64,000 nucleotides of DNA, taken from the NCBI RefSeq assembly GCF_963676065.1, contig NZ_OY780933.1:3738501-3802500 (forward strand). The letters run 5' to 3'. Under the pieces are notes generated by a model. It made no database searches, was not told the DNA's origin, and saw only the letters and a list, made by a program, of their open reading frames with translations. The position numbers and the translations under genes are program-made. Origin of the DNA: Maridesulfovibrio sp. (GTDB lineage Bacteria > Desulfobacterota > Desulfovibrionia > Desulfovibrionales > Desulfovibrionaceae). Below are positions 1-8,811 of the stretch, piece by piece. Position 1 is the stretch's first letter. Each line of letters opens with the position of its first letter.

Positions 1-126
1 TCCTGCCGCACCGCCGCCCGCACCGGACTGAACGGCAGAGCCACCTACAGTGGCTCCGGTAGTGGCATATGCTACCGTATTAAACAACATTCCGACCCCT
101 AAAGTTGCTACTGCACCTGTAGCCAT
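1..126 (-). CDS. Phage virion gene, N-terminal part only (window edge)
   Basis: The reading frame starts at an ATG (124-126 on the complement) behind a perfect GGAGG, and runs out of the window after 42 codons. It begins MATGAVATLGVGM and is rich in Gly, Ala and Thr with a hydrophobic stretch. One base separates it from the stop of the preceding gene, so it is the next gene of the leftward phage operon. In T7-like order the gene after the gp13-like protein is another internal virion protein, but the fragment is too short to assign. Confidence 0.6.
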   Translation of the reverse strand, partial: MATGAVATLGVGMLFNTVAYATTGATVGGSAVQSGAGGGAAG

Positions 127-127
127 A

Positions 128-625
128 TCAATTGACCTCCATCATACAAGTTCTCGCCCGCCGCCGGGCACGGAAATAATCATCCCTGCCCATGCGGACC
201 GTTTGCTGTTCAAATTCAAAACCGCACCATTTATGCCAGATCAAACTTTTTTTATTCCGAGCGCACACCCATGTATCCAGCAACGGGAAAGTGCGTTGCA
301 ACATATTCAGCAATTTTTTAGACGCTCTGGCAAAAGGAAGAGGGTCTTTTTCCACTTCCGCAGAACCGACAACCCAAGGCGAGCCCACACCCGAGACAAT
401 TGGAATTACTCCGAAGACAGCCTGCACCCGGCTATCGCGATACAAGCCGTAAACCAACATTGAATATTCCACATCATTCATGATAATTTCACGTATGGAC
501 ATTTCGGGATGAAGACCCTCGAGATCACGACGGTCCGATTCACGCAGATTAGCCGCCACAAAATCAACATCATCAAGGGTGGGAATTCCCAGCGTGATAA
601 CGGATCTTCTGTTCAAGCGGCTCAT
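128..625 (-). CDS. Internal virion protein, T7 gp13-like (GNAT-like fold)
   Basis: A 165-residue protein whose start overlaps the stop of the tail tubular B gene (ATGA). Its length, acetyltransferase-like pattern (a VYGLYRDSRVQAVFGV strand, then a WVCARNKKSLIWHKWCGFE segment typical of the GNAT C-terminal half) and position directly after the tail tube genes match the T7 gp13/DUF2833 family of podovirus internal virion proteins. Whether it has any acetyltransferase activity is unknown; virion homologues are usually treated as structural or ejection-associated. No strong Shine-Dalgarno is visible, so translational coupling to the upstream gene is likely. The family call rests on order and fold-like pattern rather than on a single diagnostic motif. 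Confidence 0.6.
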   Translation of the reverse strand: MSRLNRRSVITLGIPTLDDVDFVAANLRESDRRDLEGLHPEMSIREIIMNDVEYSMLVYGLYRDSRVQAVFGVIPIVSGVGSPWVVGSAEVEKDPLPFARASKKLLNMLQRTFPLLDTWVCARNKKSLIWHKWCGFEFEQQTVRMGRDDYFRARRRARTCMMEVN

Positions 626-2718
626 GAGTACACCGATATTTCAGGAATGAGAGCCAGCACGGAGAGAGGAAGAGGCTGATCCTGCCGGATATAAATCTGC
701 CCGTCACGATCATAACCTCGATTGAATTTGACCTCGTAATCACCACTGTAAAGAGCCGGTGCACCGCCTACCTTGTCGGCGGAAGTACGAAACGGAGCCC
801 GCTCTAAATGATCTCCATCATAGCCGACCTGTAGACCGAGCGACTGAAAAAGTCTTACAATCACATGCGAGATGCGCTTTTTCCGTCCCTGTGCGGTTCC
901 GCCGGAAATAGCGCCGCCCTCGATGCGCAAAGTCTTCATGTTGGAGACATACGGCAACCCGGCGTGGACAACCTTCGCCGGGGCGGCCAAAGTTATACTA
1001 CCGTTCTGAACAACAACATCAGGCCGCACAGCACCGTCGGCCAACACGGAGACAGTCTTGCCCTCCAGATGTTCAAGTCCCGTAAAGACACTATCGCTGA
1101 CGCCCTGATCGTAACTCAGCCCTGAATCGACAAAAAAAGCATCATCAGAGCCTTCTCCCACAAACTGATTCTCCATCCGCTCAACATATTTATGAAGCTT
1201 ACCTCCGACCTCCCGCTCAACCACAGTCCAGACTTCCTCCTGAGTCGGACCGGGGATTGTACATACTGACCTGAACTTTCCATCCGTTGAATGACGATGA
1301 AATCCGACCACTTCATGCTCGCGCTGATAGGTCAAACCGATCATGATTCCATCGTCGCGCACCATCCAGATGATGGAATCAGGGGATTGCTGATAGGCCC
1401 ATTCGGTGATTGAATGAGAGCGGGTCAGATGCTCGGCCAGAATAGTCAAATCCGGGGCGATGTAACCGTCCGCCTCAAATGAATATGAAAGTTCACGGAT
1501 AGTCCGTCCTTCCCGCTGCAGGAAAATCATAACCCCACCGACCACAACAGGAGGAACCGAGGCAGAACCATGAGTAGTTTCACGGCGGACCATAACCGAA
1601 TTCGGCGTTACGGAATCCGCGCTGCTACCGCCGGAAAGCCACCATTCACCGCCGGATGTCCCCATGATCAGCTTCTTGGAACTTACCATCCAGCGGATGG
1701 CATTTACCTGATCGGCGGAAAGTGTATAGGTACAGGCATCATCATCCACCACAGGATCGGAAACACCGAAATCCTCATAAGATCCGGCCTTGCTCATCCA
1801 GACTGTCTGAGGATTGGCAGGACTGGCCGCAAAACAGAGCCGTTCCTCGAAAAAGGTCACACATGAAGGGAATCCTTTATCGCTGTTCCATTCATCAGGC
1901 GGAGAACTGAAAGCTACCAACCCCATTGTCCAATCGACATGGGAGGTACGGGATAATTTGTAAGGTTGAATTTCCGGATGGACCAGATACATTACATCCG
2001 CAGACTGGGTGCAGCGAATACCCGGCAGATCCGTTTCGGTATAGGGACTACCGATTTCAACCGGATTTCCACCTTCGTCCACTACAATTCCGCCATTCTT
2101 ATAAATACGGATATTACGATCAGTGAATTCCAATACGTAAGCCTGCTCGGTGGAAAACTCAAAAGGGATAAGACGGGTTTTCGGGTTTATTTCACGAACC
2201 TGAATTTCCTCAAGACTCCCGGCAAAATCGGCATCAGCTAGAATTGAGATAAGCCCGGTTTCTCCGGCCTTTATACTAAAAGAATAACTGCCGTTAGCGG
2301 AAACTGATTCACTAGGACTTCCGTTTCCGAGACTAACGCAGACCGCCCCGGACTGATAACCGCTGAGCTTGAAACCGACCTCACAGGTACAGCCTTCGGA
2401 CAATTGAAGATCACGACTGAGCACCGATTGTCCGGTCTGGCTTGCGTCGCAAGTTGCTTTTGCCTCTGCCACACTCCAACCGTCCCCCACACTCCATTCT
2501 GCCGCTGAATCCAGCCATGCGGCAGGTATTCGGTTGCGCCCCATCACCTCACGAATGAAACGAAAACCGGTCCGCCGGGAAGCTCCACCATGCGGATGTA
2601 TGAACATATTTTCCAGTTCAGCCAATCCGTTGGCATATTTGGCGAGATCAACTCTTCCGCCCAGACGGGGTGAAAGTTCTCCGGCGCTGAAGTTGGTCAT
2701 AATCAGAGATACTGACAT
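622..2718 (-). CDS. Tail tubular protein B / phage stabilisation (nozzle) protein
   Basis: A protein of 698 residues starting MSVSLIMTNFSAGELSP. The NFSAGELSPRLGGRVDLAKY opening is characteristic of the large tail-tube/nozzle proteins of podoviruses (T7 gp12 class). A longer frame exists upstream, but the chosen ATG has GGAGGG at good spacing and lies 2 bases after the stop of the preceding gene. The protein is beta-rich with no membrane segments, as expected for a virion component at the distal end of the short tail. The gene overlaps the next by 4 bases. Length and order (tube A, tube B, internal virion protein) are those of a typical T7-like/BPP-1-like tail module, so the frame looks intact and functional. 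Confidence 0.8.
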   Translation of the reverse strand: MSVSLIMTNFSAGELSPRLGGRVDLAKYANGLAELENMFIHPHGGASRRTGFRFIREVMGRNRIPAAWLDSAAEWSVGDGWSVAEAKATCDASQTGQSVLSRDLQLSEGCTCEVGFKLSGYQSGAVCVSLGNGSPSESVSANGSYSFSIKAGETGLISILADADFAGSLEEIQVREINPKTRLIPFEFSTEQAYVLEFTDRNIRIYKNGGIVVDEGGNPVEIGSPYTETDLPGIRCTQSADVMYLVHPEIQPYKLSRTSHVDWTMGLVAFSSPPDEWNSDKGFPSCVTFFEERLCFAASPANPQTVWMSKAGSYEDFGVSDPVVDDDACTYTLSADQVNAIRWMVSSKKLIMGTSGGEWWLSGGSSADSVTPNSVMVRRETTHGSASVPPVVVGGVMIFLQREGRTIRELSYSFEADGYIAPDLTILAEHLTRSHSITEWAYQQSPDSIIWMVRDDGIMIGLTYQREHEVVGFHRHSTDGKFRSVCTIPGPTQEEVWTVVEREVGGKLHKYVERMENQFVGEGSDDAFFVDSGLSYDQGVSDSVFTGLEHLEGKTVSVLADGAVRPDVVVQNGSITLAAPAKVVHAGLPYVSNMKTLRIEGGAISGGTAQGRKKRISHVIVRLFQSLGLQVGYDGDHLERAPFRTSADKVGGAPALYSGDYEVKFNRGYDRDGQIYIRQDQPLPLSVLALIPEISVYS

Positions 2719-2720
2719 TG

Positions 2721-3314
2721 CTACGCCCTCCAGACCGGTGAATCCACACCATGAATTCCCCGTGCTTCCAGCCACGGATCGTTAAGAATGTTATCCTCGC
2801 GCCCTTCAGCAGAATCAGCTAGACGCGCCGACTGCATGGCATTCAGATACAGAGTCCACATTTCGCGGGCTTTGGTGGTTGAGCCGGTGATATCATCAGC
2901 CATTTCAGCCGCCAGCCGGGCAGCAAAAGCCATTACAAATGAAGGATCGAAGAGAGCCGGATTGGTCACTTTCATAGTATAGACGGCAGATGCACCTTCA
3001 CGGTCGGTAAGGATTTTATCCCCTTCGACCACAAATTTATCATCCTCGGAATCCAGTCTGCGCAGGTGGAGGCAATCCGCCGGGAGCTGATACTGACAGG
3101 TAAAGCCGAAAGCCGGATTCTCGGCCAACCGGGCCAATCTTATTCGTGAAGCAGCGAAATTCCATGGATGCTCACGCAGTACAGCGTCACGAACCTGATC
3201 GTAAAATAGATTGCAGGTTACGGCTTCCTGCGAGCTGTCACTAAGCGATTCTATGAGTCTGGCCCCAAGTTTTCTCAGGGCAATGTTGCAGATTTTAACT
3301 CTTGAAACGGACAT
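2721..3314 (-). CDS. Tail tubular protein A (T7 gp11-like)
   Basis: A 197-residue protein starting MSVSRVKICNIALRKLGA, the classic N-terminus of gp11-type tail tubular protein A (short helix with an ALRKLG motif, then a conserved 'YDQVRDAVLREHPWNFA' segment). A 10-codon longer frame is possible, but this ATG has AGGAGA at the right distance. The protein forms the gatekeeper ring between portal and nozzle in podoviruses. It is the first tail gene after the inserted histidine kinase, so in this prophage the tail genes are cut off from the head genes by a terminator and a foreign gene. A separate promoter is therefore needed in the 155 bases between 3314 and the kinase stop. Confidence 0.8.
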   Translation of the reverse strand: MSVSRVKICNIALRKLGARLIESLSDSSQEAVTCNLFYDQVRDAVLREHPWNFAASRIRLARLAENPAFGFTCQYQLPADCLHLRRLDSEDDKFVVEGDKILTDREGASAVYTMKVTNPALFDPSFVMAFAARLAAEMADDITGSTTKAREMWTLYLNAMQSARLADSAEGREDNILNDPWLEARGIHGVDSPVWRA

Positions 3315-3382
3315 ATTTTCTCCTGATATGTTTGAGAGATACAATTCATTTCGTCCTCTCTTTCACAATCAGGATAAATACA

Positions 3383-3418
3383 AAGGCGGACCTGAATCAG
3401 ATGATTCAGGTCCGCCTT
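3383..3418 (-). terminator. Terminator of the kinase gene
   Basis: A near-perfect hairpin with 16-base arms (AGGCGGACCTGAATCA and its complement, loop GA/TC) followed on the minus strand by TTTG and AT-rich sequence. It lies 52 bases past the histidine kinase stop. A close relative of the same hairpin occurs at 8812-8845. Confidence 0.75.
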
Positions 3419-3469
3419 CCATAATACCGGCAAAAATATCTCCGCGTCCAAAGCGGTTCGATCAATAAA

Positions 3470-5791
3470 TCATTCTTCGCAAAGAGGAAGTTTTACAATA
3501 AAACGGGTTCCTATGTCGGGTTCGGAAATAACATCCATAGCACCTTTATGACGATCGGTAATGATAAAATAGGAAATGGAAAGTCCCAAACCTGTTCCAC
3601 GACCTACAGATTTAGTTGTAAAAAAAGGTTCCATAATCCGGTTACGGACATCAACACCCATACCGGGTCCGTTATCCTCGATTTCCATTACGGCCACATC
3701 GCCCAGTGCATAGCTGCGAAGCACAAAACAGGGAGTTTCTTCCTGAGAATATTTTTTTTCACCCATTGCTTCAGCTCCATTTTTCAACAAATTAAGAAAA
3801 ACCTGCTGAATTTCATTGCCGTCACAAGCAACAATTAAACTATCAGAGCCAAAATCCTTGGTAATTTTTATTTTTCTGAAATCATAATCCCTTTTGAAAT
3901 CATAGTCATTCATGACCAGAGTCAAAGCCCCATCCATAAGTTCGCATAGGTCCCGCAACTCAAAATCGGAATCACTTTTACGGCTGAAGCTGAGCATACC
4001 GCGTACGATCGTCGCAGCGCGTATTCCCGCTTCATACATTCCTTCTAATACCTTCGAGCATCCACTTCGCTCAACATACTCCACAATAGCGGAATACTGG
4101 GCCCCGCAATCCTCTGCGGTTTTCAAATTCTTTGCTGTTTCCCGGCTCAACCTTCTTTGCAGGCTCTGTACGGAACTGATTATTACTGCGAGAGGATTAT
4201 TGATCTCGTGGGCCATTCCGGCTGCAAGTCCGCCTACAGACATCATTTTCTCAGACTGTATCATTCGCTGTTCATTGAGTTTGCGCTGAGTGATATCCAT
4301 CAGAGACCCTTCAATTATAACTGTTCCATCCTGAGCTTCGGTCTTACGCGCATTCATTGTAATCCAGACAATTCGGCCATCCTTGCGCTTCATTTTCAGT
4401 TCCCGATTGGTAAGGGTGCCTTTTGTCCGCAGCGCTTCAAGTAATATTTCCCGATCTGATTCCTCGAGATAGAGTTTTTTTCCCACACTATCCAGCATTT
4501 CAATTACTTCTTCAGGAGAATCATAGCCGAACATTGCGGCAAAGGCGGTATTGACGGCAAGCATCCGGCCTTCAAAACTGGTCTGATAAATCCCCTCTTG
4601 AGCATTATCAAATATGGACCTGTACTTAAGCTCTGAATGCTCAAGAGCAATGCGCACCTTTCGCAAGGCAATTACATTTTTAATCAGAACAACAACCAAG
4701 ATAGCCATCGCCAAAAAAATAGCTGCTAGAGTCCAGACAAGATAAAAATATTCATCATAAAAAGAAAACGGTTCGTTTAATATAACGCTTCCTTCCGGAA
4801 GATTGGAGGCGGGAATGCGGTATTTAGTAAGAGCCTGCCAATCGAACATAAATGTATTCGATCCAACCTTAACTACAGGTATATCATCAGCTTTAACCCC
4901 GCCGAGCACCTTGCGGGCAATCTCGCTCATCATCACTCCCTGACGGTAACCGCTGATTACTTTACCGCCGACCACCCCGTCACGGATATTATAACGCCAC
5001 AGACAATAGACGGGGACCGGGCTGTTTTTGGTCAACATGCTGCCCAGTTTTTCATATGTAACATAAGTACCGTCACGGTCTGAATAATAGGCTCCCAGCA
5101 ATACTACACTGCCCGGCTTCATGGATTGAATTTTTTTACGTAACTCGGCAATAGTTAAATTTTTGTTGTATTCAATACGGACATTTCCAGAAAGAGGCAT
5201 AAGATTTTTCCGCAGGCTTGCCTCCCATGCACGCCCAGATTTCAGATAATCGTTAATAACATAAATGCTCTCAGTTCCCGGCAATTGCCGTAGAATCTCG
5301 GCCACGGTATCACGCGAAGATATCATCTCGGCCACACCGGTAAAATTTTTAACGGACAAAAGCTGCTCGCTTGAAAAATTATTTACCCCGCAAAACACAA
5401 CCGGAACACGGGGAAACAAGTCATCACGATTCTTCAGCAAAAAATCATAAGCATTATTATCGGTAGATAATATCAGCGACATCTTTATGTTTTTGAATTT
5501 TGTTTTCAAATTTTTCTTGATCGTCGCAAAATGCTCAGCGGAATGATATCGCTTGGTATCCATATATTCGATATGCAAAACCATGTTTTGATACGGAGGA
5601 ACAAGTAGCGTTTCACGGATTCCTTTTTCTATATTTGAAATCCAGGACATACCGGAATGATAAGAGTGAAGTACCAGAATATGACGAACGTCATTCGCGT
5701 GGGCAGGCAGCGAGAAAAAAACAAGAAGCAACAAAAGCACATAACCACTTAACAATTTTGCTCTTTTATTATTGTGTGCAACTTTCTCCAT
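3470..5791 (-). CDS. Sensor histidine kinase with periplasmic binding-protein-like domain, inside the prophage
   Basis: A 773-residue inner-membrane sensor. It has a signal anchor (about 13-32), a periplasmic domain resembling ABC-type substrate-binding proteins of the LHSYHSGM..W/YMDTKR type (about 35-340), a second membrane helix (about 356-378), a PAS domain (about 390-505), an H-box MAHEINNPLAV near residue 530, and an HATPase domain with N-box near 667 and G-boxes DNGPGMG and GTGLGLSIS. There is no receiver domain and no response regulator beside it, so its partner lies elsewhere. It sits between phage head and tail genes, in the same direction, but with its own TATAAT-containing upstream region and its own terminator. 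The chosen ATG has no good Shine-Dalgarno. This arrangement fits a phage 'moron' or a gene inserted into a decaying prophage. Confidence 0.9.
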   Translation of the reverse strand: MEKVAHNNKRAKLLSGYVLLLLLVFFSLPAHANDVRHILVLHSYHSGMSWISNIEKGIRETLLVPPYQNMVLHIEYMDTKRYHSAEHFATIKKNLKTKFKNIKMSLILSTDNNAYDFLLKNRDDLFPRVPVVFCGVNNFSSEQLLSVKNFTGVAEMISSRDTVAEILRQLPGTESIYVINDYLKSGRAWEASLRKNLMPLSGNVRIEYNKNLTIAELRKKIQSMKPGSVVLLGAYYSDRDGTYVTYEKLGSMLTKNSPVPVYCLWRYNIRDGVVGGKVISGYRQGVMMSEIARKVLGGVKADDIPVVKVGSNTFMFDWQALTKYRIPASNLPEGSVILNEPFSFYDEYFYLVWTLAAIFLAMAILVVVLIKNVIALRKVRIALEHSELKYRSIFDNAQEGIYQTSFEGRMLAVNTAFAAMFGYDSPEEVIEMLDSVGKKLYLEESDREILLEALRTKGTLTNRELKMKRKDGRIVWITMNARKTEAQDGTVIIEGSLMDITQRKLNEQRMIQSEKMMSVGGLAAGMAHEINNPLAVIISSVQSLQRRLSRETAKNLKTAEDCGAQYSAIVEYVERSGCSKVLEGMYEAGIRAATIVRGMLSFSRKSDSDFELRDLCELMDGALTLVMNDYDFKRDYDFRKIKITKDFGSDSLIVACDGNEIQQVFLNLLKNGAEAMGEKKYSQEETPCFVLRSYALGDVAVMEIEDNGPGMGVDVRNRIMEPFFTTKSVGRGTGLGLSISYFIITDRHKGAMDVISEPDIGTRFIVKLPLCEE

Positions 5792-5882
5792 ATAAAAAAT
5801 CTAACACTCTTTATAAATAAAATCCATTATAATAAAGCCTTAAAGCCACTTTCCATAATAAAATATTACAAAAAGCTGAAAT

Positions 5883-5906
5883 CCCCCGGTCCTCATGAAC
5901 CGGGGG
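5883..5906 (-). terminator. Terminator at end of the phage head operon
   Basis: Hairpin CCCCCGGT / ACCGGGGG with an 8-base loop, 20 bases past the stop of the 60-residue head gene. On the minus strand it is followed by ATTTCAGCTTTTT, an imperfect T tract. It would separate head genes from the kinase. Confidence 0.6.
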
Positions 5907-5925
5907 AAACGATATAAATTACTTA

Positions 5926-6108
5926 TTATTTGTCACCCGCCTCCTTTTTTGTGCCGCGAGCGTTTCTTTTTTTCTCACCGCCTACAGGATCAAAATGATC
6001 TGCGACATCAACTCCGGCGGGGTAATCAACACTCATCCCAGCCTTGAAAAGTTGCAATTTTCCCTGTGGATTCCTCACATAACAATCTTTTTTACAAACG
6101 AATTTCAC
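5926..6108 (-). CDS. Small phage head-module protein, unknown function
   Basis: A 60-residue protein starting at a GTG with AGGAAG five bases upstream. It has a beta-rich first half (FVCKKDCYVRNPQGKLQLFKAG) and a highly charged Lys-rich tail (KKRNARGTKKEAGDK). It lies 13 bases after the cement protein gene and is the last gene before the head-operon terminator. I do not recognise a family with a known function. Position between cement protein and tail tube is where podoviruses often have small head-completion or accessory genes. Confidence 0.6.
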   Translation of the reverse strand: MKFVCKKDCYVRNPQGKLQLFKAGMSVDYPAGVDVADHFDPVGGEKKRNARGTKKEAGDK

Positions 6109-6121
6109 TTAACTTCCTGCC

Positions 6122-6514
6122 TTAAATATTGGTCTGATCATCCATGATCAGGTAGCCGCTGATTTTACCGGCGGTAGCGTTGCTTCCGGTCACGGTAAAT
6201 GACAATCTCAGAAAACCTTTATGCTTCACGGGCAATGAAGGAAGCGGAAAACTGAAGCCCTGCTTAAGGTCCGCAACTGGAATGGAGCCGGATTCAAAAA
6301 GGGTGTCGAAAAGCGCAAAATTATCATCTCCGGAAGCCTGTACGCCTACACGCAGACTGGTCAAGGTAGCGAAGTCTTCTCCGTCCACCAGCACCTTAAG
6401 CTTTACATTACCGCCGGAACCGCAATCTTCACCGACGCTGACAACATTCTGGGAAACGGCACTTGCAGTAACCGCCTGTTCTTCACAAAAACAAAGTTCT
6501 TTATCGAGATACAT
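6122..6514 (-). CDS. Bbp16-type capsid cement protein
   Basis: A 130-residue beta-rich protein beginning MYLDKELCFCEEQAVTASAV. The 'Y-L-D-K..L...E.QAVTA-S..S.NV...G' opening and the immediate position after the major capsid gene match the Bbp16 family of Bordetella phage BPP-1, which decorates and stabilises the capsid. The start has AAGGAAA at good spacing. The gene lies 44 bases after the capsid gene. It is intact in length compared with the family. Confidence 0.75.
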   Translation of the reverse strand: MYLDKELCFCEEQAVTASAVSQNVVSVGEDCGSGGNVKLKVLVDGEDFATLTSLRVGVQASGDDNFALFDTLFESGSIPVADLKQGFSFPLPSLPVKHKGFLRLSFTVTGSNATAGKISGYLIMDDQTNI

Positions 6515-6558
6515 ATTATTTTCCTTTATTGTTGATGATGATAAATATGATCCGGGCC

Positions 6559-7527
6559 TTACGCAGTAATTGCGGACTCAGTATTGAGGATGGAATCCAC
6601 GCGACGGACCGGGCAACCCCAGAAGGTTGTTACGGGCTTGCCTTCCCAGTTTTCCGATTTGAGCATGACGTTATTTTTATCGGACGCTTCAATGTCGAGC
6701 AGGGTTTTCACGGTCTGGTTACAATAGATTGCAGTCCTGCCCATGTTGGTGTTGGGGATCATGTTCAGCCCCTCGATCAGCGCATGACGCAGAGAGTTGG
6801 AACCGAGATTCTCTGGATCAATGGAAGCAATACGCACAACATAACGCCAGTCGCGAACCACAAGACCGGGGGTCCATTTGTAATGGGTGCGCAGTCCCTG
6901 ATATTTACCGCCGTTAACGTCTTCAAGGGTTACTTCACCAAGGTCCTTATGGCTCAAGCCGTTGGAACTGCCGCGAGGGAACGTGAAATGAACAGTCTGA
7001 TCGGACCAGCAGACAATCCAGATAGATGTGCAGTTATCACCGCTACCGCCGAAATTGATGACGTTCTTGTGCTCAAGAGAATTGAAACGGGGTGCGAGAC
7101 CGAGGAATTTTTCAGGTTCCAGAGAGGTGTCACCGTAAATGAAGGTCTCGGCAAATTCCTTATTCATCGCTTCGAGGAAGGCACGTTCCTCAGAAGTACG
7201 AAAGTTGGAGGAATGTCCGTTGAGATCGGAGAGAGCCTTATCCATTTCCGCGTATGATTCGAGCATGCCGCAAGTGTCATCGATCTGTTTGGTGCGGGAT
7301 TTACTGGGCTTGATTCCGTAGTTGAGCTTACGCCAGCTCACAGTGGGCAGGTCGGTGCGCACGGTGGTGCGGTGGCCGGTCGGCAGGTTGCCCTCTACCC
7401 ATGCGGAATCATCAAGGATTTCATTGCTGTTGGTCAGAACTTCAGTAACTTTAGCTACATCACCGTTGGGATCAAGACGATTTCCCCAATCAGAAAGAGT
7501 AAGTGCGTTCAATCCAAGAGTTGCCAT
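6559..7527 (-). CDS. Major capsid protein (podovirus, BPP-1-like)
   Basis: A 322-residue protein starting MATLGLNALTLSDWGNRLDPNG, behind AGGAGA at good spacing. The pattern of an N-terminal arm, a 'LPTVSWRKLNYGI.PSKS' strand region, a long central domain ('FIYGDTSLEPEKFLGLAPRF') and a C-terminal 'NPIYCNQTVKTLLD'-like region is that of HK97-fold major capsid proteins of the BPP-1 group. It sits between the scaffold and cement protein genes, which is the expected order. There are no frameshifts, so the capsid gene appears intact. Confidence 0.85.
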   Translation of the reverse strand: MATLGLNALTLSDWGNRLDPNGDVAKVTEVLTNSNEILDDSAWVEGNLPTGHRTTVRTDLPTVSWRKLNYGIKPSKSRTKQIDDTCGMLESYAEMDKALSDLNGHSSNFRTSEERAFLEAMNKEFAETFIYGDTSLEPEKFLGLAPRFNSLEHKNVINFGGSGDNCTSIWIVCWSDQTVHFTFPRGSSNGLSHKDLGEVTLEDVNGGKYQGLRTHYKWTPGLVVRDWRYVVRIASIDPENLGSNSLRHALIEGLNMIPNTNMGRTAIYCNQTVKTLLDIEASDKNNVMLKSENWEGKPVTTFWGCPVRRVDSILNTESAITA

Positions 7528-7697
7528 AGTTAATTCTCCTGTAAAAATTCGGCCCTCTTGGGAGCTCTCGATTTAATGACGCTTTAAGCGTTCCGGATAA
7601 AAAGGACTGTATTTTGATAATCCGCTACACAAAACAAAAGGATCATTTTCCGGGCCTTCAGCTCATCTGCCCGGCCTAAAACATAGTGCCCGACTTT
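7528..7697 (-). other. Intergenic segment between scaffold and capsid genes
   Basis: This 170-base gap holds a hairpin (about 7650-7677, arms CCGGGC/GCCCGG with a 13-base loop) without an immediate T tract. It may trim scaffold relative to capsid transcript levels, a common place for such a structure in phages. No gene is visible. Confidence 0.3.
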
Positions 7698-8330
7698 TTA
7701 AATAGGTTGATTGGGATACAGAATTTCCCCGATTGTTTTTTCCCGGGGAGCAGCTCCCCTGCCCTCCACATAAGAATCTTCCGCGAGACGTCTGCCCACG
7801 TTGTAAAAGGCTTTCACTACTTCGGGATGGCAGGAATATCCTGAATCCCGAATCATCTTAGCAAGGGCCGGAGACGCAAAAGTCTGCACAGCCTTGTTGG
7901 CCACTCCCATATTTTTACGGTAGTTGGCACCGTGCCATCCCGGAAGCGAACGGGTCTGACGTTCCCATTCCCCGGTCTGGGTCTGATGATCCTCATAGCG
8001 GGCCGCCTCCAAAGAGTTATGGAAATCAACAAGTTTCTGAGCCATTTCCCCACTTACACCGTTCTCATGAGCAAACTGGCGGAACTGGCGGTCAACATGC
8101 GGATCGATTTCGTCCTGCATTCCATAATCAAGCTCGTATGCTTCCGGCGCATCGGGAACAGGATGATCAGTCAGCCGATCTGCTTCCTGCACAACGGGAT
8201 CAGGCTGTTCTTCCGATTCCTCAGCAAGGGTCTCACCGCCCAAGACAGGTTCAGCCACCTCATCGTCTGCGTTGACCTGCGGAGAATGGTGATCCGGCTG
8301 CTGGTCATCACCCACCGAAAAATCCATCAT
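7698..8330 (-). CDS. Phage scaffold / head-assembly protein
   Basis: A 210-residue, strongly acidic N-terminus (about 1-75, rich in Asp, Glu, Pro) followed by a predicted helical region and a C-terminal domain ending in GEILYPNQPI. Acidic, helical composition and position directly before the capsid gene are the usual signature of podovirus scaffolding proteins. The start overlaps the stop of the upstream gene (ATGA) and has GGAGG seven bases upstream; a second ATG follows immediately. Function is inferred from position and composition. Confidence 0.7.
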   Translation of the reverse strand: MMDFSVGDDQQPDHHSPQVNADDEVAEPVLGGETLAEESEEQPDPVVQEADRLTDHPVPDAPEAYELDYGMQDEIDPHVDRQFRQFAHENGVSGEMAQKLVDFHNSLEAARYEDHQTQTGEWERQTRSLPGWHGANYRKNMGVANKAVQTFASPALAKMIRDSGYSCHPEVVKAFYNVGRRLAEDSYVEGRGAAPREKTIGEILYPNQPI

Positions 8331-8662
8331 TTATGTTCCTCCTCTTCATGCCTCATCATTTCAGCCCGTTCACGAATAATGGAAAGATATATTTCCTCAT
8401 CAGCTGTGATTACCGGGCCAAGGACATTTTCAATTACAAAATCATGAACCGCGACGTTGCGGTAGATGTCGCTCTCTTTGGAAAATAAAACAGCATTCAC
8501 GCCTCCCTGCTCCAACAGAAAAGTAAAAATCCTTCTGCCGTGCGGGGTGTTGAACGTGGCGCGAACATCAGAAAGAAACTGCTCATTAATCCTGCGCTCT
8601 TCCTCGCGGACCTTCTCGGCCTCTAATTGTTCATCTTCCGGAAAACCGGAGTCCGTTATCAT
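8327..8662 (-). CDS. Bbp19-like phage protein
   Basis: A 111-residue protein starting MITDSGFPEDEQLEAE, with AAGGAGGT about ten bases upstream; a 26-codon longer frame lacks a ribosome site. The core 'DVRATFNTPHGRRIFTFLLEQGGV' pattern resembles Bbp19-family proteins found just before the scaffold gene in BPP-1-like podoviruses. It is the first recognisable head gene at this edge. Portal and terminase, which should precede it, are absent. Confidence 0.6.
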   Translation of the reverse strand: MITDSGFPEDEQLEAEKVREEERRINEQFLSDVRATFNTPHGRRIFTFLLEQGGVNAVLFSKESDIYRNVAVHDFVIENVLGPVITADEEIYLSIIRERAEMMRHEEEEHK

Positions 8663-8740
8663 TCTAGCTGCTACCTCCTTCGTTTTGATTGATAGGGATA
8701 AAATTATGGAGCAGGTCAGGCCGATAAAGCTGTCCGGCAT

Positions 8741-8809
8741 TTACGAGTCAACGAATTGTCCGGCCTCTTCAGTAGTCTTCCCGCCCCCTTCAAAATGCAT
8801 AATAGGCAT
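8741..8809 (-). pseudogene. Short open tail, possible remnant of the preceding phage gene
   Basis: On the minus strand a frame of 22 codons (MPIMHFEGGGKTTEEAGQF... then a stop at 8741-8743) runs up to the hairpin at 8812. It lacks a ribosome site and could be the C-terminal stub of the gene that normally precedes bbp19 (portal in related phages). The evidence is only position and openness. Confidence 0.25.
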
Positions 8810-8811
8810 CA

